58,337 bases of DNA from NCBI GenBank assembly GCA_035318985.1, contig DATHDP010000109.1, forward strand, positions 1-58,337, written 5' to 3'. The position numbers and the translations under genes are program-made. Positions 26,097 through 34,873 of the stretch are shown here, in pieces; the first letter of the stretch is position 1, and every line of letters starts with the position of its first letter. The stretch is from VBAS01 sp035318985. Its GTDB lineage: Bacteria > Bacteroidota > Bacteroidia > Chitinophagales > Chitinophagaceae. The notes below the pieces were generated by a model. The model was not told the DNA's origin, searched no databases, and worked only from the letters and a program-made list of their open reading frames with translations.

Positions 26097-26759
26097 TTAT
26101 TTACTGGCTGCTTTCTCCCTATTCCTCAATATTGCAAGTTCCGAGCCAGCAGGTGCATCTTCAAGCATAGTGATCATCTGAAATTTAAAAATTTCATTTT
26201 TCTTAAATGCGGTCAGTACCTGTTTAAAAGCCGGGTATTTTGCATTGTTGTCTCCCTTTATCAGGAATTGCAATTTCTTACCAGTAAATGTTCCAACAGC
26301 ATCCCTGATCCAGTAATACAATTCTCCACCGAGTGTATCTAAAGGAACTCCTGGTTGTTTGAAATTCTTCTGATCTTCCTGAGGAATTGCCAGCAATTGC
26401 TTTAGCCCGCTAAAAGGAACTCCGACTGCAGGTGTTCTTACAAAGTTCTTCATTTCAGCATCTGTTAATCCTAAGCTTCTTGAGTCATTGATATGTTTTA
26501 TTACTTCATATTTTGCTTTGGGATCATTCTCTGACAAAACACTAAAGAAAACCCGACCTGAACTGTCAAACATGACTTGAATAGCATCACTTTCTGGCAA
26601 TTCTTTGGTTGAAACCGAATTTGGTGTTTTTATCTCAACAGGCTCTTCTGGTTTGAACTTCGTAGCCATGATAAAAAATGTAAGGATCAGAAAAGCTACA
26701 TCCACAAAGGGAGTCATATCCACAAATGTGCTCTTCCTTGGTATTTTAACACTGGGCAT
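26097..26759 (-). CDS. exbD: ExbD/TolR-family protein (first copy)
   Basis: The short N-terminus leads into STFVDMTPFVDVAFLILTFF, the membrane helix with the conserved proton-carrying Asp. The periplasmic domain has the ExbD pattern with SDAIQVMFDSSGRVFFSV and a late FLIKGDNNAKYPAFKQVLTA. The 220-residue length matches Bacteroidota ExbD rather than the shorter enterobacterial form. It follows exbB by 61 bases and precedes the second exbD by 30, so the products are made together and should form the inner-membrane motor that powers TonB. Confidence 0.92.
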   Translation of the reverse strand: MPSVKIPRKSTFVDMTPFVDVAFLILTFFIMATKFKPEEPVEIKTPNSVSTKELPESDAIQVMFDSSGRVFFSVLSENDPKAKYEVIKHINDSRSLGLTDAEMKNFVRTPAVGVPFSGLKQLLAIPQEDQKNFKQPGVPLDTLGGELYYWIRDAVGTFTGKKLQFLIKGDNNAKYPAFKQVLTAFKKNEIFKFQMITMLEDAPAGSELAILRNREKAASK

Positions 26760-26820
26760 GTTTACTTAAATTTAGTATTGAGATTCAATGTTTCATAAAT
26801 TCCATAAAAGCAATTGTCTC

Positions 26821-27693
26821 TTATTTGTAAAGAGATGCAAAGCTTTGTGTAAGAGTGAAACCTGATTCATCAATGCCGTAAGTGATAGAATCGATCTTAG
26901 TTGTAAATATGTTATACATAATAAGCGCAAATGCCGATGTACCGATACCTAAAGCCGTATTATAAAGGGCTTCTGATATACCAACAGCAAGGGCACTAGC
27001 TGCAGCACCGCCACCGCCTTCACCAGATCCTAATGCAGAGAAAGAACGAATCATTCCCATTACCGTACCAAGCAAGGCAACCAGGGTACCAACAGAAGTA
27101 ATTGTAGAAAGGAATACAAGATTTTTTTGAAGCATAGGAAGCTCCAATGCAGTGGCTTCTTCAACTTCTTTCTGTATAGCTAAAACTTTTTGATCAGTGC
27201 TAAGATCGCCACCAGCAGTTGTCATTTCTTTATAACGACGCAAACCGGCACGCATAACGTTTGCAACTGAACCACGTTGTTTGTCGCATTCTGCCATTGC
27301 TGCATCTACATTTCTATTTGCAAGATGATATTGCACTTTGCGGATGAAATCTGCAATTGAACCACTTCCTAAAGCTTTACTGATAGTAAGCAAGCGTTCA
27401 ATTGAAAAAGTAATTACCATCAGGAACATACCAATAAGTACCGGAATGATAATTCCTCCCATATAAATCCCACTCAATGCACCTTTTGGTTTGTCATGCT
27501 TTGGCCAAAACATGGCACCGCTTTTATCAGGCTGATTAAATCCATCAGCGTCTCCAAGAATAAAACGCCAGATAAGATAACCGGCAATAAGACAAATAAT
27601 AGGGGCTAGCCATGAAATGGCGTTACTGCTTTTTTTCGTTTGTACTGAAGTTGCTTTCACACTTGCTGTTGCAGTCGGTTTTGTTTCAGCCAT
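26821..27693 (-). CDS. exbB: ExbB/TolQ/MotA-family proton channel protein
   Basis: An Ala/Thr-rich N-terminal tail and a first helix (WLAPIICLIAGYLIWRFIL) precede the core: helix GIIIPVLIGMFLMVITFSIE, a cytoplasmic loop with the AMAECDKQRGSVANVMRAGL pattern, and paired helices containing LSTITSVGTLVALLGTVMGM and ALYNTALGIGTSAFALIMYN. These are the MotA/TolQ/ExbB channel motifs. It is the first gene of the exbB-exbD-exbD-tonB operon. The 240-base gap upstream holds a 14-bp palindrome and a second hairpin that could be control sites. Confidence 0.93.
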   Translation of the reverse strand: MAETKPTATASVKATSVQTKKSSNAISWLAPIICLIAGYLIWRFILGDADGFNQPDKSGAMFWPKHDKPKGALSGIYMGGIIIPVLIGMFLMVITFSIERLLTISKALGSGSIADFIRKVQYHLANRNVDAAMAECDKQRGSVANVMRAGLRRYKEMTTAGGDLSTDQKVLAIQKEVEEATALELPMLQKNLVFLSTITSVGTLVALLGTVMGMIRSFSALGSGEGGGGAAASALAVGISEALYNTALGIGTSAFALIMYNIFTTKIDSITYGIDESGFTLTQSFASLYK

Positions 27694-27831
27694 GATCTTT
27701 GTTTTTAGTGTTTAAAATTTTAAAAAAAGATTTGATTTTTTTCAGGGACACAATTCTAAGGAAAAAAAAGTTAAATGCTCCAAAAGCCCCCACAAAAATT
27801 TTTAATCAGAGCGTTACAAGTTAAGGATTTT

Positions 27832-27882
27832 TTGTTCCGGAACAAGAAGCTGCTATATTTTTACTCCTGCCCAAACAGGAGT
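27832..27882. promoter_or_regulatory. Palindrome and hairpin upstream of exbB
   Basis: The perfect 14-bp palindrome TTGTTCCGGAACAA occupies 27832-27845. About 16 bases on, ACTCCTG...CAGGAGT (27862-27882) forms a 7-bp stem with a 6-base loop, but without a T run in either direction. The palindrome is a plausible dimer operator for the exb operon; the hairpin may belong to the end of the upstream permease transcript. Confidence 0.4.
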
Positions 27883-27933
27883 TAGTATCAGACTGCCAAT
27901 ATCACGAAACTGCTGCTTGATTAATTTGTAAGA

Positions 27934-29211
27934 TCATTCGTACCGAAGTGCTTCGATGGGATTCAACTTGCCAGCTTTTAATGCCGGGTACAAGCCAGCT
28001 AATAAGCCTACGACCGAACAAATGGCGATCGCTAATATTACCCAGTTCCATGGAATAACAAAACCTGTATTGATGGCAATAGATATAAGATTCCCAATTA
28101 AAATACCAAATATGATCCCTAACATGGCCCCAAGCACACTGATAATAATTGACTCCATAAGAAATTGAGCCCTTACAGTTTTGCTTTTACCTCCGATTGC
28201 TTTCACTAATCCCACTTCCTTAGTTCTTTCCGTCACGGCAACAAGCATGATATTCATTAACCCGATAGCAGCACCGATCAGGGTAATAAAACCGATAACC
28301 AGGGCAGACAAAGAGATCATGCCAAGGCTGTTCATTGCTTTTTCAGCAACACTATCATTCCGATCGAGTACAAAATTGTTTTCTTCTGTAGTTGCCAGTT
28401 TTCTCACTGATCGAAAAACACCTTCAGCCTCACCCATGGCAACCTGTACTTTCTTTATATCATCAGTCATGATAGCTATTACATAACTTATCCCTGAACT
28501 GAACTGCCGGTGAACATTTGTATAACTAGTAAAGATCCTGTTATCTAAGCTCATCCCAAATGAAGAACCACGGCTATCCAGTACTCCAATAACCCGATAA
28601 GGAATATTTTGCACCCGGATAATTGCATTAACAGCTCTGTCAGGGTTCGTAGGGAATAATTTTTTCGCTACATCATAACCTACGATACAAACATTTCTTG
28701 CAGATTGTACATCTGCCTGGTTAAGATTTCTTCCCGATCTTAATTTGTATCCGTTCAGGATCATATAATTCTCGTCACCACCGAATAAAAAAACATTGGG
28801 GCTTGTTTTTTTTGTTTCGTAAGAAGCAATCGCATTTCTTGATGCAAATACAGAAACACCTTTTGAGGAAGGAAATTTAAAATTCTGTACAAACATTTCC
28901 GCTTCTTCTTTTCTTATTATTTTACCAAGGTTTGACTTCTTTTCTTTCTTGCTTCCTTTTTTCTCTTTTTTAATTTCAGATCCACCACCCCCGCCGAAAC
29001 GAATATTCCGATCCTTATATCTAATGGTAAAGCCGCTGGCTCCCATGGTAGAGAAACTTTCAGTAAATTTTTGATTGATCGCTTTAATAGCTGTGTTAAC
29101 GACCACCAATGCTGTAATGCCTAATGCAATGATCAGAACAGTAAGCACTGTGCGAAGCATATTGCTTTTTACAGATCTGAATGCTATTGATATAATATCG
29201 CTGTATCTCAT
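27934..29211 (-). CDS. MacB/FtsX-type ABC transporter permease
   Basis: The N-terminal membrane helix (LRTVLTVLIIALGITALVVV) is followed by a large periplasmic MacB-PCD-type domain, including a Lys-rich insert (SEIKKEKKGSKKEKKSN). Three C-terminal helices form the FtsX domain with VAVTERTKEVGLVKAIGGK, the typical cytoplasmic loop of MacB/LolC permeases, and the ending AGLYPALKAGKLNPIEALRY. Such permeases work with an ATPase in mechanotransmission or export of peptides, lipoproteins or lipids. No ATPase is adjacent; the partner must be elsewhere. A CAAAGTTA (TAACTTTG on the coding strand) box is present at 29245-29252, without a -33 element at the usual distance. Confidence 0.92.
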   Translation of the reverse strand: MRYSDIISIAFRSVKSNMLRTVLTVLIIALGITALVVVNTAIKAINQKFTESFSTMGASGFTIRYKDRNIRFGGGGGSEIKKEKKGSKKEKKSNLGKIIRKEEAEMFVQNFKFPSSKGVSVFASRNAIASYETKKTSPNVFLFGGDENYMILNGYKLRSGRNLNQADVQSARNVCIVGYDVAKKLFPTNPDRAVNAIIRVQNIPYRVIGVLDSRGSSFGMSLDNRIFTSYTNVHRQFSSGISYVIAIMTDDIKKVQVAMGEAEGVFRSVRKLATTEENNFVLDRNDSVAEKAMNSLGMISLSALVIGFITLIGAAIGLMNIMLVAVTERTKEVGLVKAIGGKSKTVRAQFLMESIIISVLGAMLGIIFGILIGNLISIAINTGFVIPWNWVILAIAICSVVGLLAGLYPALKAGKLNPIEALRYE

Positions 29212-29283
29212 TTGTCTGATGCAAAGTAAGGAAGTCGATCAATCCAAAGTTATAAAAATTTGACAACTGGTTAAATTAAATAA

Positions 29284-29311
29284 AAAAGGGCGGCTATAAA
29301 ACCACCCTTTT
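29284..29311 (-). terminator. Terminator of the metalloprotease gene
   Basis: AAAAGGGCGG and CCACCCTTTT form a 10-bp stem with one mismatch and an 8-base loop. On the minus strand the stem is followed by a T-rich run (CCCTTTTTTATTT), directly behind the metalloprotease stop codon. Confidence 0.75.
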
Positions 29312-29326
29312 CAATTACCGGCAAAA

Positions 29327-31858
29327 TTATTTTTTAGGATTCAACGCTTCGTCGATCCTTTTTGCAATGTCCTGTAAATGGTACTTGCTCATTGGATCTG
29401 CGATTGCCGATGCGGCCGAAGTTACTTCTGCTTTCAAAGAAGTAAGATGTGCCCGAACCAAACTTTTAATATCTGATTTATCAGTATTTACCGAAGACCC
29501 AATATTGAAACCTCCGCCACCAAGATTTATTACTACATCTGCAGGGTTCAATAAATTACTTAAAATGTTTACATATGATTTTTGAAGATTCCTGCGGTAA
29601 ACATCTATGGTTTTTCTTGTGCTTAACTCTGACCATACACCTTTTTTTACATCATTGAAAAGATCAGTCATCTTATAAGCATTGTTGCCAAGTGCAGTTT
29701 CTGCATTTATTAACTTATTCAAGGTGTTTGCACTAAAAAAGCGATTTAAGGTATTGTCCTGGATATTTCCAATAACTGTTAATGGACTAGCCCCAGTCTT
29801 ACCGTAAATATCACTGCTGATCAACCAGGTTGGTGTAGTGAACAATTGCTGATTGATAAAGGCAACCGCTTCAGCTTGTTTTGCTTTCGGCTCAAATTCA
29901 TAAACCGCTTCTGACTCTTCAACCACTCTTGGTGTTTTATAAATACCACCAACATTTCTTGAAACATGACCCATATAACGACTGAACTGTCCTGTTAACT
30001 GGCCATATACATCTGAAAGGTTTGTATAATCTTCATTATCCTGTTTTGTCCATTTCATTAATTCAGGAATAATCCGTTTTAGATTTTTAATTCCATATTC
30101 ACTTGCTTTAACTGCATTATCACCTAAGTCTTCTGTTTGTGAACGTGGATCATCCTGGTTAGTTTCACCATCACCCCACCATAAACGATGATCTTTTAAT
30201 TTTTCTCTCGTCCATTGATTCAATTTCCCTTTTTCCGCTTCGGGAGTTTTGAATTCATAAAAACGTCTGTAACCCCATTCAATTGCCCACCTGTCATAAT
30301 CACCGATCCGGCCTTGCAATTCTTCCCCTGTTAACCCATCTTCAGGTTGTGCAATGTAATTGAAACGAGCATAATCCATGATCGATGGTGTATGTCCATT
30401 TTTAGCAACCCATTCTTTATTTCTTAAATTTTCAACAGGCACTGATGAACTTGAACCAAAATTGTGACGAAGACCAAGTGTGTGTCCGACTTCGTGTGAC
30501 GAAACAAACTGAACAAGACGACCCATCAATTCATCAGGAAATACCATTTGTCTTGCACGAATATCATTCGGGCCTGCCTGGATCATATACCAATTGCGGA
30601 TAAGCTCCATTACATTATGATACCAATTGATATGACTCTCCATTATTTCGCCACTGCGTGGGTCAGAAATACTTGGACCACTTGCATTGGCAATATCGGA
30701 GGGTTTATAAACTATGGCAGAGTTGCGGGCATCTTCCAGGCTCCAGGTACTGTCTTCTTCTTTTGTTGGCGCCATCTTTCCAAAAATTGCATTTTTAAAT
30801 CCGGCTTTTTCAAATGCAGCTTGCCAATCATTTACACCTTGCATCAAATAAGGTATCCATTTTTTTGGGGTTGCCGGATCGATATAAAATATAATTGGTT
30901 TTTGAGGTTCTACCAGTTCACCTCTTTTGTATTTCTCTATATCCTCTGGCTTTGGTTCCAGTCTCCAGCGTTTTGCAATTGTAATATCTCTTACACCTTG
31001 TGGGTTTGCATCAAAATCTGTGTAGCCAACAGTGAAGTAGCCAACTCTTGCATCAAAATATCTTGCCTGCATAGGGGTTTTTGGAAGCAATACAAATGAA
31101 CTATTCATTTCCACGGTAAGATTGCCACTTGGTTGAGGAGCTCCAAAACCACCGCCACCACCTGGAGGCGCAGGAGTTCTTCCATAAGTTTTTACTGCTT
31201 TGATCTCAATATTGATAGGGTAAGGCTTTACACTTACTATATAAGATTTATCTGTTTGTAATGATCCAATGCGTCTTGCAGATTTTGCAGCGTTGCTAAA
31301 GAAAAGAACATCATTATCTCCATTTACAAAATCAGTGATCTCTATAACCGATGTTGCAGAATCTTTTCCAAAAGCTTTTATATCAAATGAAAAAGAAATT
31401 GGTTGAAGATTTGAATTTGAAACAGACGAGAACATGGGCGACGTAGAATCTTTTGCATAAACAGCATAAGATATTGTTCTAAGAAATATTCTATTGTTTG
31501 GTCCCCTGTCAAAGCGAACAACATTCTGACCTACCTGGTCGCCGCCATATCCAGTACCTGCTTGTGTTTGAGAAAGACGATTTACAACAAGTATATCACG
31601 CCACAGCATATCGTTGGGAATTTCAAAATAATATTTGTCCTCAACTTTATGAACTTTGAAAAAACCATTTTTTGTAATTGCTTTATCAGTAATGATCTCT
31701 CTGTAAGGCCTGACACCTGCTGCGGGTCTTCCTCCCGGTCCACCCGGTCCTGTGGATCTTGTTGAGTCGCCGGTTTGTGGTCTCACCTGGGCAACGGTGA
31801 TCATACTAAAGCAAAGCATCGTGAAGCCGAAAAAGATACGGCCTGTAGTTTTTCTCAT
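29327..31858 (-). CDS. Exported zinc-dependent metalloprotease (DUF5117 type)
   Basis: The start chosen (MRKTTGRIFFGFTMLCFSM) gives a signal peptide ending near TVAQ; the frame extends 70 codons upstream but this extra part is not protein-like and overlaps the promoter. The mature protein of about 820 residues matches the Bacteroidota DUF5117/DUF5118 zinc protease family, with the metzincin-like site SHEVGHTLGLRHN around residues 453-465 (HExxHxxGxxH; three His zinc ligands and catalytic Glu). YAVYAKDSTSP and a Gly/Pro-rich linker precede it, and the C-terminal third is helical. It is probably periplasmic or secreted; the natural substrate is unknown. It is a single-gene transcript with its own promoter and terminator. 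Confidence 0.93.
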   Translation of the reverse strand: MRKTTGRIFFGFTMLCFSMITVAQVRPQTGDSTRSTGPGGPGGRPAAGVRPYREIITDKAITKNGFFKVHKVEDKYYFEIPNDMLWRDILVVNRLSQTQAGTGYGGDQVGQNVVRFDRGPNNRIFLRTISYAVYAKDSTSPMFSSVSNSNLQPISFSFDIKAFGKDSATSVIEITDFVNGDNDVLFFSNAAKSARRIGSLQTDKSYIVSVKPYPINIEIKAVKTYGRTPAPPGGGGGFGAPQPSGNLTVEMNSSFVLLPKTPMQARYFDARVGYFTVGYTDFDANPQGVRDITIAKRWRLEPKPEDIEKYKRGELVEPQKPIIFYIDPATPKKWIPYLMQGVNDWQAAFEKAGFKNAIFGKMAPTKEEDSTWSLEDARNSAIVYKPSDIANASGPSISDPRSGEIMESHINWYHNVMELIRNWYMIQAGPNDIRARQMVFPDELMGRLVQFVSSHEVGHTLGLRHNFGSSSSVPVENLRNKEWVAKNGHTPSIMDYARFNYIAQPEDGLTGEELQGRIGDYDRWAIEWGYRRFYEFKTPEAEKGKLNQWTREKLKDHRLWWGDGETNQDDPRSQTEDLGDNAVKASEYGIKNLKRIIPELMKWTKQDNEDYTNLSDVYGQLTGQFSRYMGHVSRNVGGIYKTPRVVEESEAVYEFEPKAKQAEAVAFINQQLFTTPTWLISSDIYGKTGASPLTVIGNIQDNTLNRFFSANTLNKLINAETALGNNAYKMTDLFNDVKKGVWSELSTRKTIDVYRRNLQKSYVNILSNLLNPADVVINLGGGGFNIGSSVNTDKSDIKSLVRAHLTSLKAEVTSAASAIADPMSKYHLQDIAKRIDEALNPKK

Positions 31859-31896
31859 GATGAAGTTTTTTTTAATCCCGTTATTTATCGGGAAAA

Positions 31897-31926
31897 CAAA
31901 GTTATGGGTGAAAAGTTCCTGACCAA
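31897..31926 (-). promoter_or_regulatory. Promoter of the metalloprotease gene
   Basis: On the minus strand TTG (31924-31926), 19 bases, then TAACTTTG (31897-31904) match the Bacteroidota consensus TTG-N19-TAnnTTTG. Start of transcription is expected near 31892, which gives a leader of about 34 bases and supports the later start codon. Confidence 0.65.
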
Positions 31927-31986
31927 GTCTAATACAGGAATGGCAAAAATTTTTTGTAAGAATTGATTCCCCGCAATAATTTTTTT

Positions 31987-33372
31987 CTAAAAATAAAACC
32001 AGCTGAATAAAAGTTGAGGATATACGCCCAGCAAAATAACCAGTGCAGCAACAAGACCAATGGTCCATTTGAATGATGTACTGACTTCAATGGCTTGTGC
32101 TTCGCCTTCTTTAAAATACATTGCTTGTATCACACGGAAATAATAATAAACACTGATAGCTGCCATCAGCACCGCAAAAATTACAAGCCACAGAAAACCG
32201 CCTTTCTCAATTACTGCATTGAGCATATAAAATTTTGCAAGAAAGCCTGCAGTTAATGGAATGCCTGCTAAAGACAAAAGGAAAACAACAGCAACGGCCG
32301 CCAATAAGGGCTGATGTTTTGCAAAACCATTGAAACCCTCAAACGTATAGTCTTTCATTTTTACCAAGATGGCAAAAAGACCGATCGTGGCGAGACAATA
32401 TGCAGTTGTGTAAAGTAATATTCCTTCAGTTGCAGATGCATTTAATGCAAGAATAGCCATTAACATAAAACCTGCTTGTGCAATACTTGAGTAAGCCAGC
32501 ATTCTTTTTACACTTTGCTGAAAGACGGCGGTGATATTACCAATAAATAAAGTGAGGGCTGTTATTATAGCAATTATCAGCTTCCAGGTTTCATGAATAT
32601 TTCCAAATGCATAATAGAATAAACGAAGGAATGCAATAAATACTGCTGCCTTTACGATCGTTGCCATAAAAGAAGTAAACACTGTTGGCGCTCCATCATA
32701 AACATCTGGTGTCCAAAAATGAAATGGCGCAGCAGATACTTTAAAAGCCATGGAGAACATTAACAACAATAAGCCAGCTATTAGCAATATGCCAGGCTTT
32801 ACATCAGGTTTTGAAATACTTTCAGCGATAACTTCTACTGAAAATGAACCCGAGTTGCCGTAAATGAGAGTGATACCCATCAGCATTAACCCTGTTGAAA
32901 AAGAGCCGAGCAGAAAATATTTTAATGACGCTTCATTACTTTTTAAATTTCTTTTATCACTGCCCGTTAAAATATATAATGGTATTGATATGATCTCAAT
33001 GCCGAGGAATAGGATTAGTAATGAACTGAAAGAAGATGAAAGTATGATGCCACAAAGAATAAAGAATATCAAAGCAAAATAATCAGAGTAATTTAATCCC
33101 ACTTTCTCCATTTCCTTTGCTGATAACAAAAAGAAAATGAATGTGCAGCCCATTGCGATCGTATTGAAGAAAAGTGCAAGCCTGTCGAACTTCATCATAC
33201 CAGTTATATCGATCTTGAATAAATGAAAGCCAGACATTTCCATTACATTCAAAACAATTGCAACAAAAAGCCCGGTCAATGCAACGGCACGAACAGATGA
33301 TCTCTGTTTCAGCAAAATACCGCTGAACATCATCACCACTCCCATTATTCCCGATATAATTAATGCGTTCAT
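31987..33372 (-). CDS. nuoN: NADH-quinone oxidoreductase subunit N
   Basis: About 14 membrane helices, with the antiporter-like signatures of NuoN: LIISGIMGVVMMFSGILL at the N-terminus, LGIEIISIPLYILTGSDKR (Glu in the membrane plane), SYSD/YFALIFFILCG, AAPFHFWTPDVYDGAPT around a conserved His and Trp, and a SVKRMLAYSSIAQAGFM segment with the Lys of the discontinuous helix. NuoN is one of three proton-pumping subunits of the membrane arm of complex I. It is the last gene of the nuo operon; the 3' side abuts the metalloprotease promoter. Length 461 is normal. Confidence 0.96.
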   Translation of the reverse strand: MNALIISGIMGVVMMFSGILLKQRSSVRAVALTGLFVAIVLNVMEMSGFHLFKIDITGMMKFDRLALFFNTIAMGCTFIFFLLSAKEMEKVGLNYSDYFALIFFILCGIILSSSFSSLLILFLGIEIISIPLYILTGSDKRNLKSNEASLKYFLLGSFSTGLMLMGITLIYGNSGSFSVEVIAESISKPDVKPGILLIAGLLLLMFSMAFKVSAAPFHFWTPDVYDGAPTVFTSFMATIVKAAVFIAFLRLFYYAFGNIHETWKLIIAIITALTLFIGNITAVFQQSVKRMLAYSSIAQAGFMLMAILALNASATEGILLYTTAYCLATIGLFAILVKMKDYTFEGFNGFAKHQPLLAAVAVVFLLSLAGIPLTAGFLAKFYMLNAVIEKGGFLWLVIFAVLMAAISVYYYFRVIQAMYFKEGEAQAIEVSTSFKWTIGLVAALVILLGVYPQLLFSWFYF

Positions 33373-33390
33373 GCTCTTTTCACTAATTTT

Positions 33391-34869
33391 TTATTTGCCT
33401 AACGAAGGATATATGTTTGCTTCATTCAAAATAAACTTTGTTGTCTCTTCGGTCAGGCTAAGAAATGCCTGCGGGTAAATACCACCTGCGATTATCAATA
33501 TCACAATTATTCCAAGTACCAGTTTTTCATTATAGCCAATATCAGTTCCTGTCTCCGTTAATGCGTTTGTATTTCCATAGATCACTTTTTGTACCATCCT
33601 TAATGTATAGATGGCGCCAAGTATAATTGTAATACCTGCAGCCGGCACTGTTATCATTTCATACTCGGACATAGAAGAAGTGAAAATTCCCGTGAACATC
33701 ATGAACTCCCCAACAAATGCATTCGTTAACGGCAAGGCAATATTTGCCAGTGCAACAACTACAAAGAATATAGCCATCGCTGGTGCTTTTTGTGCAAGAC
33801 CTCCCAGTTCAGAAAGTTTTCTTGTTCCATATTTTCTTTCTAATATTTCAACAATAACCCAAAGTCCAAGAATATTTATACCATGATTGAACATTTGTAT
33901 CATCACACCCTGCATACCTATTTCTGATTCAGAAAAAATGGCTACAACCATCAACCCAAGGTGTGCAATAGATGAATAAGCGATCAATCTCTTCATATCA
34001 TCTTGTCGCCATGCCAGCAAAGAAGCGTAGATCATTCCAACAATTACCCACATGGAGATCATCTTTTCACCATAAGCAAAAGAGGCAGATGGTAAAACCG
34101 GAAGTAACCAGCGAATGACCGCAAACAATCCCATCTTCACCATGATACCGCTCAACACCATTGTAACGGCTGTGGGTGATTGTTCATATGTATCAGGCTG
34201 CCAGCTATGAAATGGGAACACCGGGATCTTAATTGCAAATGCTACAAACATTAACCAGAAGATCCAGTGCTGTGTTTTATTGTCTATTGCAACAGCATAA
34301 AAAGATCTAATATCAAATGACCTGTCAGGTGTAAGTGAATGTATATAGATCAACCCGATCAGCATTAATAAAGAACCAACAAATGTGTAAATAAAGAACT
34401 TGAATGTCGCTGCAATTCTTCTTTCTGCTCCCCAAATAGAAGAAAGAAAATAAACAGGTATCAATGCTAACTCCCAAAAGAAATAAAACAACAATGCATC
34501 CATTGCAAGAAAAACTCCCATCAGTCCTGCCTGGGAAAGAAGCATCAACGCAAAAAAATTATGCGCATTTCTATATGTACGGTTCCATGTTGCAATAAAT
34601 ATTAATGGAAATGAAATTGCTGTAAGTAAACAAAGCAATTGACCCATACCATCCAGGCGAATAGAAAAACTGCTGCCTAATCCTGGCAGCCAGTTACATT
34701 TGAATTGAAGTAATTCTGTTTTATTTAAGATAGTCAATCCAAGTATCGAAACTGCAACAGTGGCAAAGGACGAAAGCAAAGCCCAGCCTTTTGCTGCATT
34801 TTCTTTTTTAAAGAAAAAAGAAGCAATGCCGCTTAATAATGGAATTAATATCAGAAGTAATGAGATCAT
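33391..34869 (-). CDS. nuoM: NADH-quinone oxidoreductase subunit M
   Basis: A 492-residue membrane protein with the NuoM pattern: FFWELALIPVYFLSSIWG with the conserved Glu, FPFHSWQPDTYEQSPTAVTM, an IMVKMGLFAVIRW helix with Lys, DDMKRLIAYSSIAHLGLM and a late NAFVGEFMMFTGIF. It is the second antiporter-like subunit of complex I and should contribute one proton path. It is 4 bases after nuoL and 18 bases before nuoN, so the three antiporter genes are tightly coupled. Confidence 0.96.
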   Translation of the reverse strand: MISLLLILIPLLSGIASFFFKKENAAKGWALLSSFATVAVSILGLTILNKTELLQFKCNWLPGLGSSFSIRLDGMGQLLCLLTAISFPLIFIATWNRTYRNAHNFFALMLLSQAGLMGVFLAMDALLFYFFWELALIPVYFLSSIWGAERRIAATFKFFIYTFVGSLLMLIGLIYIHSLTPDRSFDIRSFYAVAIDNKTQHWIFWLMFVAFAIKIPVFPFHSWQPDTYEQSPTAVTMVLSGIMVKMGLFAVIRWLLPVLPSASFAYGEKMISMWVIVGMIYASLLAWRQDDMKRLIAYSSIAHLGLMVVAIFSESEIGMQGVMIQMFNHGINILGLWVIVEILERKYGTRKLSELGGLAQKAPAMAIFFVVVALANIALPLTNAFVGEFMMFTGIFTSSMSEYEMITVPAAGITIILGAIYTLRMVQKVIYGNTNALTETGTDIGYNEKLVLGIIVILIIAGGIYPQAFLSLTEETTKFILNEANIYPSLGK

Positions 34870-34873
34870 CTAC

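Noticed and set aside
30548..31099. 183-codon plus-strand ORF opposite the metalloprotease
   Set aside because: It has a high Cys/Trp/Ile content typical of antisense frames and no recognisable domain; the other strand encodes the intact protease.
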